The notes: a model not told the origin generated them from the letters alone. A stretch of 64,000 bases of DNA from Siphonodentalium dalli (GCA_032622095.1 CP136063.1:206013934-206077933), one strand, 5' to 3'; shown: positions 20,471-31,466, numbered from the stretch's first letter. Translations and numbers: made by a program.

Positions 20471-21235
20471 TAAAATTTAATTTGTCCTTCCGTAGTCGAC
20501 TGCTTATTCGGACACTAATAATTCACAATCGTGACAAACAACAGATTATTAAAATCAATCTGATACTTAAGATCGGTTATTTGGCTCGAATCAAATAGTG
20601 TTGACCACCAAATAAATATAAATTGAGGGGAGTTTAATCCGATTATCTATTTTAAAGCACTATCGATTATCAAATTTGAATTTTTTCCAAAAAATACCCA
20701 TATATATATATAATTGATAAACAACTTTTAAGTTACAATGTGCATACTGTATTTGCTAAACAAGCTAGATAAAACAAGATAATTGGTACATTTCACACCC
20801 AAAACTACCAACGTATCCCAATGTTAACACTTTAACTCTATCTGTCTTTAGATTCAATATAAATATTTGACATTTCCACAATGAAACATTTCATCGATAT
20901 ATAACAACCAGACCAGATGACAGGCAGATAACACTCCGATTATCTCGATTACATCACTCTGTCTAACTCGGCCAAGCGACCACCCTCTGATCTGATTAGT
21001 AACTGAGAAAGCATACATATCCACTACAAGTTATCTCTTTACAACAATATCATATATACAATAGCGTCCATGGCCCTCTGACTGGGCAAACCTTTTTCAT
21101 TCATTGTCGACACATTTGAAAATCAACATTCCACATTGTTCCGATATTCGAACGATCCACAAAATACAACTCGACCCAAATGCCTCTTCGTATCAATCCA
21201 TATATATAGGTCCTAAATTCGATTAAATTTTCATT
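20471..21235. other. No gene seen
   Basis: AT-rich, with short palindromic tatata runs. No ORF, RNA gene or repeat that I can support. Confidence 0.4.
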
Positions 21236-21236
21236 T

Positions 21237-21335
21237 AAAGGCACCGATTCCAACAACATTTATAGAACCCCCTTCAGTTATCAGAATCGATTAATTGTCG
21301 AAAAATAATACTAACCGCTCTCAAATATAGTATAC
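21237..21335 (-). mobile_element. Family E MITE copy 7, fragment
   Basis: Begins AAGGCACCGATTCCAACAAC after TTTA and contains cagttatcagaatcgattaa, ttgtcgaaaaataatac and taaccgctctcaa, which match the inner part of family E read in reverse. It is cut off at 21340 by the actagcaggttagcccg repeat. Confidence 0.55.
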
Positions 21336-21343
21336 TAGCAGGT

Positions 21344-22330
21344 TAGCCCGCCACTGGCGGCAATCGTCAGAAACATGACAATTTTGTTTTAGTTTTTCAA
21401 TGAGTTAATTGTGCCTTTTTAATTTTTTAATTTAATTTTTTGTTTTTCAATTTGACCCGATTTGACCTTGAATTTTGGTTTTACTGGCTTTTTTAATAAT
21501 TTTTTTTAATAAATTGTTTAATTTTATTTTATTTTTTTTCGATGAGTTAATTGTGCCTTTTAATTTTTTTATTTTATTTTTCAATTTGACCCGATTTGAC
21601 CTTGAATTGATCATTTTCAAGGTCAAGGTCAGGTCGGGGTCACAAATTAACCCGTCCACGACACTTCCCGTAGGTAGCAAGTTTGAGCTCAATCGGTTCG
21701 AGTCTATAAAGGACACACACATATACATCATTTGTGGGTACCCGTTTCAAGGTGAAGATCACATCGGGCGGAAAAACTGACTCGATGAAAATCTCCCCCG
21801 TTCCTAGGAAGCCCTAAGTACGTAAGAATCACACAACACGCTCATGTCTGGATACAGTCACGCTCACGCCCGGACATAGACGTAAGAATCACATTACACG
21901 CATACGCTCTTTATCAACGACACTGCGGATACGAATGCTCTTTAACTATAAACGCGATTAAGCCCACAGTGCCGTTTTTTTGTGACTGGGACTGAAGAAC
22001 GGGTGATCGGAGCTTCTCCAAAACGCCACGACGACCATTCCCGTGGGTTTTTACCCTTAGATGGGAAGTTTGGTCTCGATCGGTGAAGCCGTTTTCGAGT
22101 CAAAAGAGGACAAATATACACATATATTGATATATATATATACGTAGTTCTCAAAATATATAGTAGACTAGCAGGTTAGCCCGCCACTGGCGGCGTTCGT
22201 CAGAAACATGAAAATTTTTTAATTTTGTAATAAATGTTTAATGAATTTTTAAATTTATTTTTTTTGTTAAATGTGCATTTTTAATTTACTAGATTTTTGA
22301 ATTAATTTTTTAATTTAATTGTATTAGCAG
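21344..22330 (+). repeat. RTE/SINE-like head-tail repeat, at least two units
   Basis: The head actagcaggttagcccgcca, then ctggcgg, occurs at 21344 and again at 22167, followed each time by gtcagaaacatgaaaattt and T-rich DNA. Tail-like text occurs at about 21660-21725 and 22010-22140: aagtttggtctcgatcgg, gaagccgttttcgagtc, then gacaaatatacacatata and (ta)n. Such head/tail text (ACTAGC..GCCCG.. and ..GATCGGT.AAGCCGTTT..GAGT..) is common in short retroposons of invertebrates. Between the tails lies another short duplication (cgtaagaatcacacaacacg / cgtaagaatcacattacacg at 21821 and 21881). No ORF. Confidence 0.6.
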
Positions 22331-22557
22331 CTAACGAGAACATTCATGGCCACCAATGGGCTCCTAATCCTTTCAGTTAATACGGTAGAAATTAAACGAG
22401 TTGTTACTTCTAATTACCGGTACTTAATTACGCTACTTGCGTGTGAACAACGTACCATCCCATTACCACCACTTCTATTATAAAGGTGGTACATAGGATT
22501 TAGAACATTAATCGTTATCGTCGATCCTTCAGAGAGCTTGGATCGCCACCTCTCAGG

Positions 22558-23390
22558 ATGAACTCGCCACCGTTGATACCTATTAGTGTCACTAATATGC
22601 TGGACGCCTTGTCTGAGCTGGTCACTCCATGCTCACAAAGGCGGATACCAGCTGGTTCTGGATTTCCAAACCGGCCCGGCACAGCTCTTTTCAGGGCTCC
22701 CTACCGGACCGGATAATACCAGATCATCACGGAAACCACGACAAAAGATGAAAAAGAAAAAGAAAACGCCATCGAGAAAAAAAAAGAGATGCCGAGAGAC
22801 TTGCTGCATGGAAAGCGAAAAAGTCGACGGAAACTCCACCAGTCGATTCCGCTCATGCAGCTGAGACCCCGGCCCAGTCTGCCCAGGAGATGGAACGACC
22901 ACCATCACCATCACCACCACTACCACGGTCAGACGAGGATAACGAAGAGGAAGACCCCTCTGACTTTGTCCCGAAGACTCAGGAGTATAACGAGCCGGAG
23001 CCTTCACCCGAAGCAGAATCCACCGGATCCGAGAGAGAAAGCGACATAGAAAGCGAAAGCGACATAGACACCGATGTCGAAGAATGGGAAGATAAGCCTT
23101 CACCCACAACCAAAAAACCTTGGATCACCAGGGAAGAATTAGAAGCAATTTTCGGCGACATTAATACCGAAGACGAAGACCCCTCCGACTCTGAAGATGA
23201 GCCTCCACCACCATCATCATCGAGTACTCCACCACCAAACAAGAAGAAACGCAAAAACAACAAGAAAAGAACAAAAAGAAAAAGAACAAAAAATCACTTA
23301 ACAGCTAGAATCCCACTTCACCCGACCCTCCTGAGCCACCGCCTGATGGATGGAACCTATAACCCAAAGAAAATTCAAGTCAGGGCGTAA
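22558..23390 (+). pseudogene. Gag/ORF1-like protein of a retroelement, frameshifted
   Basis: A start codon at 22558 opens a short frame (MNSPPLIPISVTN...). Farther on, the KKKKTPSRK block (about 22740-22780) runs into a run of nine A. In the frame after one fewer A the text continues R-D-A-E-R-L-A-A-W-K-A-K-K-S and then stays open to 23390: a Pro/Ser region, a strongly acidic stretch (EEEDPSD, ESDIESESDIDTDVEEWED), W-I-T-R-E-E-L-E-A-I-F, another acidic/Pro block, and a Lys/Arg-rich tail. A K-(S/T)-P-S-(R/K)n-RD-x2-R-x3-(F/W) box is common in ORF1/gag-like proteins of invertebrate LINEs. The GC-richer composition differs from the surroundings. A LINE reverse transcriptase follows at 23700 and may belong to the same element. 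Alternatively a host nuclear acidic protein. Confidence 0.5.
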
Positions 23391-23394
23391 GGGC

Positions 23395-23695
23395 GATCTT
23401 CGGATGAGCCCACCACCGTCCTCGTGCCGCCCTTTGGGCGGGCACGCATATCATGTCACTGCAGAACATTAATATTCACTCTTACATAGTTCCACATTCA
23501 AGGTTCGTCCTGTGTAATTTTATCTCAGTTATAACGTCGCTAATGAATCCATGTGTCAAACGTCAATCAAAATTGCAGGACAAATTTCACAGAGCTGAAT
23601 TATTCTATGCTAAATAGTTTATGGGTGACCTGATGCATGCATCTTAGTTTTCTTGTTTAGGTAAGCGTGGGTGTAGCTTATTTACACCAAGCCAG
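23395..23695. other. Spacer between gag-like ORF and LINE RT
   Basis: Contains a GC-rich hairpin, ccgccctttgggcggg, at about 23431. Otherwise no frame. It may be the junction of a truncated element: no endonuclease text is present. Confidence 0.4.
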
Positions 23696-23699
23696 ACTG

Positions 23700-24895
23700 T
23701 CGGGGTTGAAAAAATATATGACTCGACTTGCGAAATGAATGATAAAAAAAACTAAAGATTCAACAATGGCATTATTCTTAGATTTTTCAAAAGCCTTCGA
23801 TACGATAGATCACGATATCCTATTGAATAAAATGAAGCACTATGGGATCCGGGAATAGTTAACAATTTTTTCAGAAGCTATCTAACCAACAGAAAGCAAT
23901 ACGTAGATCATTCTGGGGAAAAATCAGATTATAAAGATGTTTCCATTGGAGTGCCTCAAGGCTCAATACTTGGACTGATACTTTTTTTAATATATGTAAA
24001 TGACATGCCAAATTCAACAAATTTCAACATGCTGTCTTTTGCAGACGATACAACTGCATATACGTCTAATCCTGACATTGATAAACTCTTCCGTGACGCA
24101 AACACTGAACTATACAATATTTTCCAATGGTGTACTGCAAATAAACTCGTTCTAAATGCATCTAAGTCGAAGTATAAGATATTTAACGCCAAATCTGACA
24201 GGAGCTATCTTGTTCGTAACAAACTGAAATTAAATGAGCAATGTATCCAACATGTAAGTGCTTTAGTGGGCGATCCATCTTTCAAATTTCTCGGTATTCA
24301 TCTAGACGAAAACCTGGAATTCAAGTATCACACTGACTATCTCCGAAGTAAAATATCTAAAACTATACATTGTCTAAATAGAGCAAAACGCTTTCTTCCA
24401 AGGAACGCATTAGAACGCATATATGACTCTCTTATACATAGCAAACTATCCTATGGAAGTTTGGGGTGTCTCGACAGATATTGAAAAATTATTCAAATTA
24501 CCAAAAAGGGCCATTCGGTTGATAAATAATGCCAAATTTAATTCTCACACGGAACCACTATTTAAACGTAGCTAAATATTGAAAGTTCGTAACCTATACT
24601 CATTGAAAGCATCTCTTATTGCATACACCTGCCTCACTCCTTAGATACTCTTCTGGAAAATATCCCACGGACTGGCAGGGCTTCTCGCCAAGAAAACGAT
24701 CTTGCACATAAGAAACCTAGGATCAAATATACTGATCGATTAAATTGCCACTTCACCAAATCCCAACTGCCTGGAATTCGTTGCCGCCCCCCATAGATAA
24801 TTCTGGTCCAAGAGTTACGTTCAAACGATTTATAGTAGATAAAAGTTAAATTAACTGTGAAAATCCCTATTGTTCTGACTGCATAAATCAATAAT
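23700..24895 (+). mobile_element. Degenerate LINE reverse transcriptase, 3' half
   Basis: Reads [19 protein letters not shown] (23765-23830). A frameshift/stop follows at about 23855 (gggatccgggaatag). Next come NNFFRSYLTNRKQYV, GVPQGSILGL..FLIYVNDMP, SFADDTTAY (both Asp kept), QWCTANKLVLNASKSKY, and FKFLGIHLDENLEF. A second frameshift lies at 24460 (tcctatggaagtttgg), after which PKRAIRLINNAKFNSHTEPLFKRS and a stop are visible. The tail reads WNSLPPPID..VTFKRF, then C-x4-C-x2-C (CENPYCSDC) at about 24857-24880, followed by an A-rich end. Same LINE clade as 4860-7245 and 57408-60535. Not functional. Confidence 0.85.
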
Positions 24896-24899
24896 AAAA

Positions 24900-25085
24900 A
24901 AAATTAATAGACTCAAACTGAGTGTTCGTACTATTACACCACAAACCCTCACGAATTATGTATCGTAAAATACTTTTGCAAGCATAAATCCCTCTTATGT
25001 CACATTTATAGATTTTATCTTTTTTACTACGATCACACTATCTTTATTAATATACATTACTAAAACGTACTAATCTGAATTTCCC
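24900..25085. other. No gene seen
   Basis: AT-rich sequence downstream of the LINE tail. Confidence 0.4.
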
Positions 25086-25211
25086 CGTTAAACTGCGCTT
25101 TAAAATACACAACCCCTTCCCTGAATATTGCCTACGAAACTAGCTCTATTACGTTAAACTGCGCTATACAATACACAACCCCGTCCCTGAATATAATCCA
25201 CGAATCTAGTT
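25086..25211. repeat. Tandem duplication, 66-bp unit
   Basis: cgttaaactgcgct(t/a)ta, then caatacacaaccccgtccct, gaatat and ctagtt occur twice in a row (25086 and 25152) with a few substitutions. Confidence 0.8.
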
Positions 25212-25810
25212 ATCTCACATGTACCTATTGCATATTGTGCATATAACACGCATTATGTATATATATGTATACATTTTAGAAATGTAACTTGTTGAGAAGG
25301 TACAACAAACGCATGACTCTTCCCTGAACTGATATAAATTGTACATCACACTGTTTCACTCTCAATATTTAGTTTAACTTGTAAATATATCTATAGATAT
25401 GACTTGCGATTGAGATGGTATACCGAATAAATTAGCCTTTATAAATCTTACTTCATTTAAACATGCACACCACAAGTATATTGACGAGAGCTGCTAAACG
25501 GAAACAAATTGATGCCTTTAATATTTTGCCTGGGCGATGATGGGAAGACGGCCATAAGGTCACATCACCGCCCGGATTCTGTGTGTACACTGTATTTGTA
25601 TTTCTGTGTTTACCTTGTATTTTATATGTACATGCTTTATCCAATAAATTATTCATTCATTCTAACCTCATACGGATCGATATATTAAATATAAATATTT
25701 ATGGAGTATTATTATACTTCACCCTAATTAAAGTCTGCAACAGGATTTGTGAGTATTTTTCTCCCTCAAGTTACATATAGGCGTCGCGACGAAGACCAGA
25801 ATGTTAGTCA
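25212..25810. other. Upstream region of the THAP exon
   Basis: AT-rich, without a supported ORF. Probably contains the 5' flank and 5' UTR of the THAP gene at 25817; no TATA box or initiator could be singled out. Confidence 0.35.
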
Positions 25811-25816
25811 ATAATC

Positions 25817-26107
25817 ATGACGCGATTTTGGTGTTGTGTACCGGATTGCAAAGCCTCTGTTACAAAATTAGAAAATATTGAAAAATATCCATGGATGAAA
25901 AGTGTAACTTTCCATTCGTTTCCCCACAAAATTCACAAACGGGATTTACGGAGGAAATGGATGTCTGTGTTGCGAAGGGAAAACTTCAGTCCGAATAGAC
26001 TATCTCGAGTTTGTTCTCTTCATTTAGACGACAGAAACGATCCGAAAGACAAATGTTCAATGCCGACTTTGTTCAAATACAACAATTTAAAAAAATTCAA
26101 GCAACAC
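25817..26107 (+). CDS. THAP-domain zinc finger protein, first coding exon
   Basis: ATG opens 97 codons forming an almost complete THAP domain, the C2CH zinc-binding DNA-binding fold of animal transcription regulators and P-element-type transposases. Visible signature: C6-x4-C11 (W-C-C-V-P-D-C), F35-P36, W48 in RRKWM, F57 in ENFSPN, C66-x2-H69 (V-C-S-L-H), and a final M-P-T-L-F box (the family's AVPTIF). The frame ends at cag|gtatga (26105-26113), a strong splice donor in phase 0; reading on would stop after one codon. Zinc ligands are all present, so the exon looks intact. The downstream exons were not found; the minisatellite at 26.3-29.1 kb would lie in the first intron. It could be a host gene or a domesticated or live P-like transposon. 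Nucleus expected. Confidence 0.82.
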
Positions 26108-26113
26108 CAGGTA
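26105..26113 (+). promoter_or_regulatory. Splice donor of THAP exon
   Basis: cag|gtatga with the intron starting at 26108. It directly follows the end of the THAP fold, where many THAP genes have their first intron. Confidence 0.65.
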
Positions 26114-26339
26114 TGATAGCAATTATATTTTAACTTGACATTTATACAAGACCCCAACTGTCTAAAAATTATCTACCACGTATCCGGGCCCAATTCAGGG
26201 GACTCCCCCCACCCCATATTGAGACCCATTGTTTCCTAAGTTTGTTGGGATTGAGAGAGACTCAGTGGTGTTTTTCGCGGAGATGGCCACATGTTTAATA
26301 ATTTAAACGATTACAGAGGTTGAATGAGGGCCTGCCGGT

Positions 26340-29300
26340 CCGGATGGTCTTCCATGCGACGTGAGGCTCGATGGGATTCGACTCGAGCAGCAGATGCCGG
26401 TGGTGTGTCGGCCCAGGCATCTGGGTAGATGGATGTGATGAGCCCGATGGGAGTCGACTCGAGCAGATGTGAATGGTGAATGGCGGTGATGTGCTCGATG
26501 GGACACGGCTCGAGCGACAGATACTGGTGGCATGTCGGCCCAGCATCCGGTGGAATGAATGTGATGTATGGATGTGGTTCACGGGTTAGATCCGGACCAA
26601 CAGGCCCCGCCCTCCGACGATGTGACCGCACAGCAGCTGGAAAGAGAAATTAGACAAGCACAGCGAGGGAAACGAAGACACCAGCAAGAGCAGCCAAACA
26701 AAACACACGGCCCCTGGGAAACGACGGGGAAGCATAAACGACGGGTGGAGCAAGCCGTGGATGAGTAAAAGCCGCGGGGGGGGGGGGGGGGGGGGCAGAG
26801 GCGAAACCGAGGTAGCGGATGAGACATGAGCAGTTGGTGAAGCGGAGGATGTGATGAGCTCGATGGGAGTCGGCTCGAGCAGCAGAGGCCAGTGGGGCGT
26901 AGCCCAGGCATCAAGATGCGGGATGAGATGAGCCAGATGGGATACGGCTCGGGCGGCAGATGCCGGTGGTATGACGGCCCAGGCATAAGCAGCGCATGAA
27001 GCGGAAGAGGCGACGAGACATGAGTATTGGATGGTACGAGATGAGGCGGCAGCGGCGGGCGGGTTGGGAGCGGCGGAATAATAAGCAGCGGGCGAAGAAG
27101 AGGATGAGATGAGGTGAGCTCGATGGGAATCGACTCGAGCAGCCGATGCTGGTGGAGCGGCGGCCCAGGCATCGCGGGTGCGGTGAAATGAGCTCGATGG
27201 AAAAACGGCTCGAGAGGCAGATGCCGGTGGGTGTCGGCCCGGACATAAGCAGCGCATGAAGCGAAGATGCGGTGAGGCAGGTATAGCAGGCGAGACGTGA
27301 GCTGAGGAAGGAGTGTGAGCGGCGAAGAAGCCGGAGCAACAGCGGGAGCCAACGCGGCGGGGTAGGGCCAGACGCGGCGGGGAAGCAAAAGCGGAAGGAA
27401 GGCGGAAGCGGCGGAGAAGCAAAAGCGGAAGGTAGGCGGAAGCGGCGGCGATGTATAACCAGCGGGGGAGGCGACAGCAGCGGGAGCGACGGTAATGAAA
27501 AGCAGCGGGTGAAGCAGACGGTGGGATGAGCTCGATGGGATTCGGCTCGAGCAGCAAAAGCTGGAGGGTAGCGTCCCGGGCAGCTAGGGTGCGGGATGGG
27601 ATGAGCTCGATGGGAGACGGCTCGAGCGGCAGATGCCGGTGGTATGTCGACCCGGGCATAAGCAGCGCATGAGCATGAAAGGCGGTGAGGTATGAGTAGC
27701 GGGTGAAGCGAGATCGGCGGGCGATGGCATGAGCGGCGGATAATCCGAATCAGCGGAAGGAGCAGGAAGCGACAGGGAAGCGAAGGCGGCGGTAGAGGCA
27801 AAAAGGGGAGGAGATGCGATAGCGGCAATGAGGGAAACTCAGCGGTTGAGGCGTTAGCGGCGGGTAAGCGGTAGCGGCGGTAATGAGAAGCAGCGGGTGA
27901 AGCAGAGAATGAAATGAGCTCGATGGGTACCGCTCGAGCAGCATATGCTGGTGGTGTGTCGGCCCAAGCACAGCGGGTGCGGGATGAGATGAGCTCGATG
28001 GGAGACGGCTCGAGTGGCAGATGCCGGTGGTACGCCGACCCAGTCATAAGCGCGATGTGGAGCGGAAGAGGCGGTGAGGCATGAGTAGCGGTGAACCGTG
28101 GCCACGGGTGGGTGAGAGTGGCGGAATTGCGGAACCGGCGGTGGGACAGAAGCGGAAGGCGAGGCAGAAGTAACACGCGAAGAGAAACGCGGGGAAGACC
28201 AGATACGACGGGAGAGGCGAGGGAGCGGGAGAGGCAGGAGCGGCGGGGACGGATAAACGGTAGGTGAGGCAGAGGCAGCGGGCTGGTGAGACACGGCTGG
28301 GGAAGCGCATGCGGGGGGTAATGGGAAGCGACGGGTGGAGCGTAAGCGGCGGGTGGATCGTAAGCGGTGGCGGGTGGAGCGTAAGCGGTGGCGGGTGGAG
28401 CGTAAGCGGCGGAAGGAGTGTAAGCGGCGGAAGTACCGTAAGCGGCGGGCGAAGCGGAAGCGACGGGCGAAGCGGAAGCGACGGGCGAAGTGGGAACAGC
28501 GAGCGAAGCGTGAGTAGCGGGTGAAGCAGTGCCAGCGGGAGATACAAGAGCAGCGGGTGATACAGGAGCAGCGGGCGATACCGGAGCAGCGGGCGATACC
28601 AGAGTAGCGGGTGATACCAGAGTAGCGGGTGATACAAGCAGCGGGTGATACAAACAGCGGGTGATACAAGCAGCGGGTGATACAAGCAGCGGGTGACACA
28701 AGCAGCGGGTGATACATGGCAGCGGGTGATACAGGCAGCGGGTGATACAGGCAGTGTGTGATACAGGCAGCGGGTGATACAAGCAGCGGGTGATACAAGC
28801 AGCGGGTGATACAAGCAGCGGGTGATACAAGCAGGATACAAGCAGCGGGTGATACAAGCAGCGGGTGATACAAGCAGCGGGTGATACAAGCAGCGGGTGA
28901 TGCAAGAGCAGCGGGTGATAACAATAGCAGCAGGCGAGCAAGAGCAGCGGATGGAGAGCTCGATGGGAGGAGGCTCGAGCAGCAACGCTGGTGGTATGAC
29001 GGCCCAGTCCACGGATAGCATGGATCGAAGAGATCGACGTGATGCGGCACGAGCAGCAGATGCCGGATAATGTGGGTCCAGACAGAACCAGCGTGTGACA
29101 CGTTGGCGGCGTGGGTGGCCGGAGCAGCGGCTGAAGCCTGAGCGGCGACTCGAAGGTGAAGCAGGTTAAAACAGAAACAGCGGGGAAGAGGCAATGGGTG
29201 AAGCAAACACAAACCAAAAACAAAAACAATTTGGCGGCGGGAGTGGTGTGAGCGGTGAGTTGGGTAGATACAGCGGTTGGGGCATGAACGGCGGTGACGT

Positions 29301-29480
29301 ATAGGCGGCGGGAGAGGTGGAAGCGGCGATTGAGGCGGACGCGGTGGTGAATCAGAAACAACAAGCGTCGCAGAAACGGAGGAGAAGCATCCGCGTCGGA
29401 TGAAGCATAGCAGGGAGGAGAGCGGGGGGTAACGAGGGGAGTTATGAACGCCGCGCGTGGCGGCGAGCCACCAGCGACAA
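26340..29480. repeat. GC-rich minisatellite complex with 13 hairpin modules
   Basis: About 3.1 kb of GC- and purine-rich (plus strand) repeats in otherwise AT-rich DNA. Two layers are seen. First, a short core AGCGG(C/G)GG(T/A)GA with changing length. Second, a roughly 60-bp module: GAGCTCGATGGGAGNCGG, CTCGAGC(A/G)GCAGATGCC, GGTGGTATGTCGGCCCAGGC, near 26365, 26436, 26489, 26853, 26927, 27116, 27190, 27528, 27602, 27914, 27990, 28953 and 29026. Each module has GCTCGA-N10/11-TCGAGC, able to form a small hairpin. The minus strand is open in all three frames for hundreds of codons, but the modules change frame within each frame, so they are not under protein-level constraint. A G20 run lies at 26776-26795. 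Confidence 0.85.
28500..28925. repeat. Tandem array of cagcgggtgatacaag
   Basis: A 16-bp unit (18 bp at the left edge) repeated roughly 25 times, part of the larger minisatellite complex. The period is not a multiple of three and single units vary (acaaacagcgg, tacatggcagcgg), which argues against coding use. Confidence 0.9.
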
Positions 29481-30890
29481 GAATGGGACACGCGACCGTG
29501 CGCGGCCGCCGGGGGAAGGACGACCGATAGAACCGATGGCCTGGCCACCGTAGGGTGGGAGGGCGGGGAAAATTTTACGTCCTCGCTCTGTGGACAGGAG
29601 TTGGAATGGACGAAGTGGCGATATTTTCTGCGTATGCTCGGAGCGGATAACTCTATTTGGCATGAGTGACCTTAGTTGTCAGTGATGTTGTAGCTCTGGG
29701 AAGTCACACTCCGGTATTCTACGCTTATTGGAGCCAACGCGACTTGCCGCTTAATTGAAGACGTTGAGCTTGTATAAATTGCCACAAGGGTGATTCCTTG
29801 TGGCTTCATAATTTGATAACTGGTTCACGTAGATATGAAAGTTGTTCAGTAATCAGCAGTAATTCGGTTATTTTGGGAAGGGATTGTCAAACTTCATAGT
29901 GTTCCTTTAAAGAATAAGATAAGTCACTTTACAAATTGTTCTCATCAACTTAGTTCAATAAATACATATCACAGCTAAAAATAGTCTGTAACCTTTAACT
30001 AAAGCTAAATAGTACTCATACTAAGAATAAAAACACTCTTTATTGCCAGATTTTACAACAAAACAAAAACTACACCCAGTTATTTCTTTCCATTGGCAAA
30101 AGTACTTGAAACAATTTATTTGGATCGAGGCATATGCATGTAAAGTCCGTATTTATACCATGACTCCCTATTGTACTGTGTACAAACATGCTATATAATA
30201 AATTTGTACTGTACACCCTACTATGTGTAAACAGGAGTCCGACCGTGGGTAACACGTTTCTACTGTGGGTAACATGTTTGAATGGCATTTCAATGGTTAA
30301 GGTTTATACCCATAGTAGAACTACATCCGAGTTGACCTTTCATTAAACTTCCGTGACCTCGATCACAATGACTATTTTTAAAACGTAGCGCTTCGCGATG
30401 AAAACAATTTGATACTTTCGATTCAAATGAATATTATACTCACTAATGCGATAAAAACGAACAGTTAATTCCGTGGAAATCACATCCAGATCAGCAAAAT
30501 TGAACATATATTTCAAGAAATAGACGTAACAAACTCGAACAACAAACGGTGGATTTCAAAATGACTTTCGTGGTTTCCTGTTGACTGTCCGGCGGAGAAA
30601 AAAAAGTTCCCGCAATGTGTTATATTTATATTCATTAAATTCGTATTCCCAAATATATTCATGTTGTTTATTTATGGCGGTTTCATTACAGTTTATTGTG
30701 AATTGGCTAAACTGATGCCATATTCGTACAATTGAGTGTTGACCTAATTCAATGTATCAATACGCCCGAACAGCTGTGATAGTGTACGTCGGTGTACGGC
30801 CAAGTGTGGGGAACACAACGGGATGATTGTGAATGGTGTGACAGAATCGTCTTAATTTAAGTGGATTTATTTCGATTTCATAGCATTTTT
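29481..30890. other. Right flank of minisatellite, no gene supported
   Basis: The first 200 bases are still GC-rich (cgtgcgcggccgccggggga) and open in one plus frame, but with no recognisable domain. A small hairpin, gccacaagggtgattccttg/tggc, lies at 29780-29803. The rest is AT-rich; tgtgggtaaca(c/t)gttt is duplicated at 30245 and 30262. Confidence 0.4.
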
Positions 30891-30919
30891 TGCTCCTGTA
30901 CCGGTCATGGTATAAACAA

Positions 30920-31058
30920 AATACACACGTAGTGTTTCTGAATACCAAATTTACACCACTCGTGGGATTGATGATTTACCACACTCGCTAAAGCTCGTGT
31001 GGTAAATCATCAATCCCACTCGTGGTGTAAATTTGGTATTCAGAAACACTACGTGTGC
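30920..31058. repeat. Fold-back inverted repeat, nearly perfect
   Basis: Arms of about 65 bp: cacacgtagtgtttctgaat, accaaatttacaccactcgt, gggattgatgatttaccaca are mirrored exactly on the right. The centre, ctcgctaaagctcg, is at about 30985-30998. Weaker symmetry extends outward (gctcctgtacc / ggtaccaggagc), so the original element was longer. Confidence 0.92.
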
Positions 31059-31185
31059 ATTCTATATGTACCAGGAGCTGTTTTCAACCAATATCTGCCA
31101 CAATGTTATTTGATGAGAGAAGGTGTAAAATAATCACTCTTTTCACAGCCAGGCCATTCCCTACGTATTAATAGCGTTCCAATAG

Positions 31186-31466
31186 AAGGCTTTATTAACA
31201 ATAGGCATTTGTACTTGCGATCATTTGAGTAACTCGGGAACACCAAAAAGCATTCCATTATTACAGAGAGGATCTACCCGAACAAGAGTTGATAAAGTGT
31301 TAAATGTTTATGAAAGGCTTTATTAACAATGGGCATTTGTACTTGCGATCATTTGAGTAACTCGGCAACAACAAATCTTTCATAAACATTTAACACTTTA
31401 TCAACTCTTGGTATATAACTCTCGTCCGGGTAGATCCTCTCTGTAATAATGGAATGCTTTTTGGTG
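31186..31466. repeat. Rearranged A-B-A-inverted B repeat
   Basis: Block A (ggctttattaacaat(a/g)gg, catttgtacttgcgatcatt, tgagtaactcgg) occurs at about 31188 and 31315. Block B (accaaaaagcattccattat .. gttgataaagtgttaaatgt) at 31243-31313 recurs inverted at 31375-31462. The inverted B has about 15 extra bases between two agagtt motifs. Confidence 0.85.

Noticed and set aside
21680-21720. ggttcgagtc as a tRNA B box
   Set aside because: No A box or cloverleaf at the right distance; it belongs to a retroposon tail that recurs in modified form near 22085.
21344-22330. Repeated heads as long terminal repeats of an LTR retrotransposon
   Set aside because: No TG...CA borders, primer-binding site, gag or pol between them; a head-to-tail short retroposon fits better.
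26579-29548. Very long minus-strand open frames (up to about 800 codons) suggesting a giant Pro/His/Leu-rich protein
   Set aside because: All three frames are open together, repeat modules switch frame inside each frame, and the array period is 16 bp; this is repeat composition.
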